From Thermogemmatispora aurantia (GTDB lineage Bacteria > Chloroflexota > Ktedonobacteria > Ktedonobacterales > Ktedonobacteraceae): 64,000 bases of DNA. Every line of letters begins with the position of its first letter. The first letter of the stretch is position 1. Both the position numbers and the translations under genes were made by a program. Positions 61,295 to 64,000 of the stretch are shown piece after piece. The DNA lies in the NCBI RefSeq assembly GCF_008974285.1, contig NZ_BKZV01000009.1, positions 62,001 to 126,000 on the forward strand, written 5' to 3'. The notes under the pieces are model-generated. The model saw only the letters and a program-made list of their open reading frames with translations, had not been told where the DNA came from and made no database searches.

Positions 61295-62272
61295 ATGGAG
61301 AGCGTCAAGCGTGTCGGCGTGGTCTTGATGACCTATGGTTCGCCGGCCACTCTCGATGATGTTGAGACCTATATGACGAATGTGCGTGGAGGGCGCAGGC
61401 CCGAGCCGGAGCTGGTTGAGGAGTTTCGGCGCCGCTACGAGCTGATCGGGGGCTCGCCGCTGATTCGCATTACGCAGCAGCAGGCGGCGGCCCTGGAGGA
61501 GGAGCTGAATCGGCGTCATCCGGCGGGGCCGCGCTTCCAGGTGGTGGCGGGGATGCGCTTCTCGCCGCCGTTTGTGGCCGAGGTGGTGCCCGAGGCGGCG
61601 GCAGAGGCTCAGGCGCTGATCGGCCTGATTATGTCGCCGCAGTATTCGCCGATTATCATGGGGGGCTATATTAAGGCGCTCACAGAGGCGGCGGCGCGCC
61701 TGGGGCGCTCCGATCTGCTGGTGAAGGTGGCTGAGGACTGGCATCTGCAGCCCGATTTTATCGAGGCGCTGGCGGGGCGGGTGCGCCAGGCGCTGGATCG
61801 CTTCCCGCCGGAGGTGCGGGCGCGGGTGCCGGTGCTCTTTACGGCCCATAGTATGCCGAAGCGCGTGGTGGATGGGGAGCCGGGCTACATTGCGGCCCTC
61901 AAGGAGACGGCGGCGGCGGTGGCCGAGCGGGTGGGACTGCCTGCGGAGCGCTGGCTCTTCTGCTACCAGAGCGCCGGCCATACGCCGGAGGAGTGGCTGA
62001 AGCCGGATTTTGCCGATGTGATGCCGGAGCTGAAGGCGGCGGGCCATACGCATGTTTTGATGGCGCCGGTGCAGTTTCTGGCCGATCATCTGGAGATCCT
62101 CTACGATATCGATGTGGGGGCGCGGGAGCAGGCTGAGCAGGCCGGGCTGCAGTTTGCGCGTATCGAGTCTCTGAATGTAGAGCCACACTTTATTGCGGCG
62201 CTGGCGTCGGTGGTAGAGGAGACATTGCAGGCGGCGCTGGCTGAGCGGCCCTCGACGTCTCGGGTGGGCTGA
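61295..62272 (+). CDS. hemH: Ferrochelatase
   Basis: A 325-aa enzyme inserting ferrous iron into protoporphyrin IX, or into coproporphyrin III in the coproporphyrin-dependent route of Gram-positive-type bacteria (then called CpfC). The N-terminus GVVLMTYGSPATLDDVETYMTNVRGGR is family-typical. The catalytic His is His185 in LFTAHSMPKR, CYQSAGHTPEEWLKPD follows, and the conserved Glu lies in FLADHLEILYDIDV. The lack of the C-terminal extension and the length fit soluble CpfC-like enzymes, but hemQ is not in view, so the route cannot be decided. AGGGA precedes the ATG at 61295. Confidence 0.93.
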   Translation: MESVKRVGVVLMTYGSPATLDDVETYMTNVRGGRRPEPELVEEFRRRYELIGGSPLIRITQQQAAALEEELNRRHPAGPRFQVVAGMRFSPPFVAEVVPEAAAEAQALIGLIMSPQYSPIIMGGYIKALTEAAARLGRSDLLVKVAEDWHLQPDFIEALAGRVRQALDRFPPEVRARVPVLFTAHSMPKRVVDGEPGYIAALKETAAAVAERVGLPAERWLFCYQSAGHTPEEWLKPDFADVMPELKAAGHTHVLMAPVQFLADHLEILYDIDVGAREQAEQAGLQFARIESLNVEPHFIAALASVVEETLQAALAERPSTSRVG

Positions 62273-62691
62273 GTCGAGTCGGTGTGGCTGTTCTGGCTGC
62301 GCCGGGTCGTCGGATCGGGACCAGGCTGGGCGACTGCGTCGGGCTGGCCTGATTGCTGGCCGGCTGGCCTGACGCTTTGCTGGCGTGGCGCTCCGGCTTG
62401 ACCCGGCTCCGGCTGGCTGTCTTGTCGTTCAAGCGCCCAGAGGCTCGTTGCTGGCGTTTGCAGCCCCGCCTCCTCTGGCGGCTCGCCCTTGCTGTGCTGA
62501 TAGGGCGGAGATCCGCGTGGCTGGCGGGGAGCAGCATCTGCTGATGATGGGCCGCTGAGAGAGGGCAGGAAGGGCGATGGGATGAGACGGCTGGTGCGTA
62601 GCCGCTTCCCATCGCCCCCCTGCTCAAGGGATAGAGAGGTCCAGGGACGAGATCACCCGCGGAATCGAAAAGGAAAGGAATGAACAATCTG
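62273..62691. other. Convergent intergenic region with nested hairpin
   Basis: About 420 bases between hemH and the minus-strand gene ending at 62692. It is a stretch of low-complexity G/C-rich sequence (CTGGC repeats) without a supported gene, ending in the nested hairpin at 62572-62617. Confidence 0.45.
62572..62617. terminator. Nested hairpin between hemH and the 245-aa gene
   Basis: Outer stem GGGCGATGGGA (62572-62582) with TCCCATCGCCC (62607-62617) and inner stem CGGCT (62588-62592) with AGCCG (62600-62604). It sits between convergent genes and shares the core GCGATGGG/CCCATCGC and the nested layout with the radC-lon hairpin. No long U-tract is present. Confidence 0.65.
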
Positions 62692-63429
62692 CTAGGAGCT
62701 GGCGGCCTGACCCGCTGGCTCGCTCTCCTGACTGGCCATGCTCTCCGCCGCCAGGAAATACTGGCCCTCGACCAGGCTGCCGTCGGGACGGACATGGATG
62801 AGGCCGCGATAGTGGCCATGAACGAGGGTCAGGCCCGTGGGCAAAGGCTGCAAGGCCCGCAATTTGACCCACGGAGCTAACTGGCGCAGCCACTCCTGGG
62901 CCAGGGCCTGCGCCTCTTCTTCATCGGTGGCATAGAAGAGATAGAGCAGGTCCGAGGTGGCTCCGGCGCTGCTGGCCAGCAGCCAGAGCGTCTTCGACCC
63001 TTCCGGCTCATCCTCGCCGGAGGCGCCGCTCGCCTGCAGCGCCGGCAGCGGCTCCGTATCTCCACCGGCGCCGTCGCTCACCACCAACCCGGTACCAGCC
63101 TGCTCCTGCTCCAGGAGGCCGGCCTCCGTCCAGGACGGAGCTACCTCTGTCACTGACAACGCCTCCGCCGGCGCTGCTCCCTGACTCTGACTGGCTGCCC
63201 GCTCCGGTAGCAGGCTCTCGCCGCGCTCAAAGACCTCAAAGACGAGCTTCAGCGCCTGCTCCGGCCCCACCAGTTCGCAGAGCCGCTGGTGACAACGCTC
63301 CATGTTGCGCATCCGCGCCTCGATGAAGGCATGCTTCGACCAGCCGCTCGCCGGCGCGTAGAGCGCCCGCCGCCCGGCGATGTACTCATCTTCCAGCCGC
63401 TTGCGCAGCTCTGCGACTTCACTTCCCAT
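62692..63429 (-). CDS. Hypothetical protein, 245 aa
   Basis: An acidic soluble protein that I do not recognise. The N-terminal 65 residues are helical (VAELRKRLEDEYIAGRRALYAPASGWSKHAFIEARM, then MERCHQRLCELVG). A Glu/Gly/Ser/Ala-rich linker of about 75 residues follows. The C-terminal 90 residues look folded: LWLLASSAGATSDLLYLFYATDEEEAQALAQEWL, then PTGLTLVHGHYRGLIHVRPDGSLVEGQYFL. No membrane segment or catalytic motif is seen. GGAGAAG lies upstream of the ATG at 63429 and a TTGCAA-17-TATACT promoter precedes it, so the gene is probably real. Neighbours (haem genes) give no hint. Confidence 0.6.
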   Translation of the reverse strand: MGSEVAELRKRLEDEYIAGRRALYAPASGWSKHAFIEARMRNMERCHQRLCELVGPEQALKLVFEVFERGESLLPERAASQSQGAAPAEALSVTEVAPSWTEAGLLEQEQAGTGLVVSDGAGGDTEPLPALQASGASGEDEPEGSKTLWLLASSAGATSDLLYLFYATDEEEAQALAQEWLRQLAPWVKLRALQPLPTGLTLVHGHYRGLIHVRPDGSLVEGQYFLAAESMASQESEPAGQAASS

Positions 63430-63565
63430 CTCTATAGCTTCTCCTTTCTCTTCTTCTCCTTCTCTCGACCTGGCCTGGCCTGGCCCGGCTTGCTTCGCCT
63501 CGCCTTGCCTCGCCTGTCACTCGCCGCCCCTTGCGGGCTGCTCACTGTTTCCAGTTCCAGCTCTT

Positions 63566-63594
63566 AGTATAGAACATCTTTGAGATTTTTGCAA
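63566..63594 (-). promoter_or_regulatory. Promoter of the 245-aa gene
   Basis: Minus-strand TTGCAA (63594-63589), 17-base spacer, TATACT (63571-63566). Its -35 region is part of the repeated GAGATTTTTGCAA (63582-63594) also found before hemE. The leader would be about 130 bases. Confidence 0.65.
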
Positions 63595-63659
63595 TGCTTA
63601 GGGATAACTAGGAATGAAGAGAAATGATTAGAAAGGAATAGGCAAGCAAACGGTAACGC

Positions 63660-63689
63660 TTGTTTTAAAGCGGCTTCGTGGCCTATACT
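63660..63689 (+). promoter_or_regulatory. Outward promoter near the window end
   Basis: TTGTTT (63660-63665), 18-base spacer, TATACT (63684-63689), with a start near 63696. It drives the non-coding stretch to 64000. Confidence 0.5.
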
Positions 63690-64000
63690 TAGTGAGATAT
63701 AGAGAGTGCACAAGAGTGCAGAGAGCGGAATGATAATGCATGTCCGTGCATGTAGTCACGGGGTCCATAAGGGACGAACAGGGCCTTAGCTAGCTATGAG
63801 AAGGGATATGGTAAGGGAGAAGATGCCCCAATCCTGGGGCTTGAGCTGAGGGTTCCCTGTATTATTTCGGAACACACGCTGTCTGCCTGTCATGATGAGA
63901 GGCTCTCTGCATTGCCTGTAAAATCACCCGTGGATACGAGGGACTTTCTCAGCCCGCATTCTTACTGTCTCAAGAGATAGAGGGTCACACACATGTGCGA
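63690..64000 (+). other. Possible non-coding RNA or long leader, partial
   Basis: No ORF longer than about 30 codons is seen downstream of the promoter. It has small hairpins: GCCCCA-ATCC-TGGGGC (63825-63840), GAGAG-G-CTCTC (near 63897-63907) and a GAGTGCA direct repeat (63704-63720). It matches no tRNA, tmRNA, RNase P or riboswitch that I can recall. It may be the leader of a gene beyond the window. Confidence 0.3.

Noticed and set aside
60977-62188. 403-codon minus-strand ORF opposite hemH
   Set aside because: Overlaps the ferrochelatase completely; Arg/His-rich shadow frame.

Overview
The window reads as a piece of chromosome from a high-GC, aerobic, probably monoderm-type bacterium. The gene set points to Chloroflexota, most likely class Ktedonobacteria (a Thermogemmatispora-like thermophile). 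It combines a complete 14-gene complex I operon, a menaquinone-type prenyltransferase, lipoproteins, HrcA/CIRCE heat-shock control and a translin homologue. This placement is inferred from gene content and recalled family resemblance; no search was possible. There is no rRNA operon, CRISPR array, transposase or phage module, so most of the window is ordinary housekeeping chromosome with small patches of unknown genes.

Layout. 0.4-9.3 kb, all plus strand: ROK sugar kinase, TlyA rRNA methyltransferase, a benzoate-CoA-ligase-family enzyme followed by a degenerate crotonase and a NUDIX hydrolase, an OmpR/PhoB-type two-component pair, and a MaoC-type hotdog protein. 9.3-9.8 kb: two identical tRNA-Leu(GAG) genes and tRNA-Val(UAC) behind a near-consensus promoter. 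10-18.5 kb: a ThDP enzyme of the acetolactate synthase/2-hydroxyacyl-CoA lyase family, a secreted LysM-transglycosylase, an orphan ModC-like ATPase, an AT-rich island with an XRE repressor and a 36-codon ORF, a lipoprotein and a thiosulfate sulfurtransferase. 18.75-35.0 kb: nuoABCDEFGHIJKLMN in canonical order behind a TTGACA-17-TACCAT promoter.

35.3-38.2 kb, minus strand: an orphan groES with CIRCE, promoter and terminator, then a MarR regulator with an ABC-2 exporter whose operator overlaps its own -10 box. 38.5-43.0 kb, plus strand: a small lipoprotein, PcrA/UvrD helicase and RadC. 43.2-46.7 kb, minus strand: Lon and Hsp20. 47.3-53.5 kb: a patch of small unknown proteins around a MenA-like prenyltransferase, a translin-family protein and a YciH/SUI1 protein. 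53.5-57.5 kb: a znuA-znuC-znuB-znuB metal importer on the minus strand. 57.8-62.3 kb, plus strand: M19 dipeptidase, methyltransferase, hemE and hemH. The end holds an unknown minus-strand gene, then about 300 bases of non-coding sequence behind an outward promoter.

Themes. Respiration and cofactor supply dominate (complex I, quinone prenylation, haem synthesis, metal import). Protein quality control is the second theme (groES, lon, hsp20). The most unusual items are the bacterial translin, the XRE/36-aa ORF/inverted-repeat locus, two unknown proteins sharing an N-terminal motif on either side of menA and translin, a crotonase without its oxyanion-hole residues beside a CoA ligase, and nested hairpins with the same core at two convergent gene junctions.
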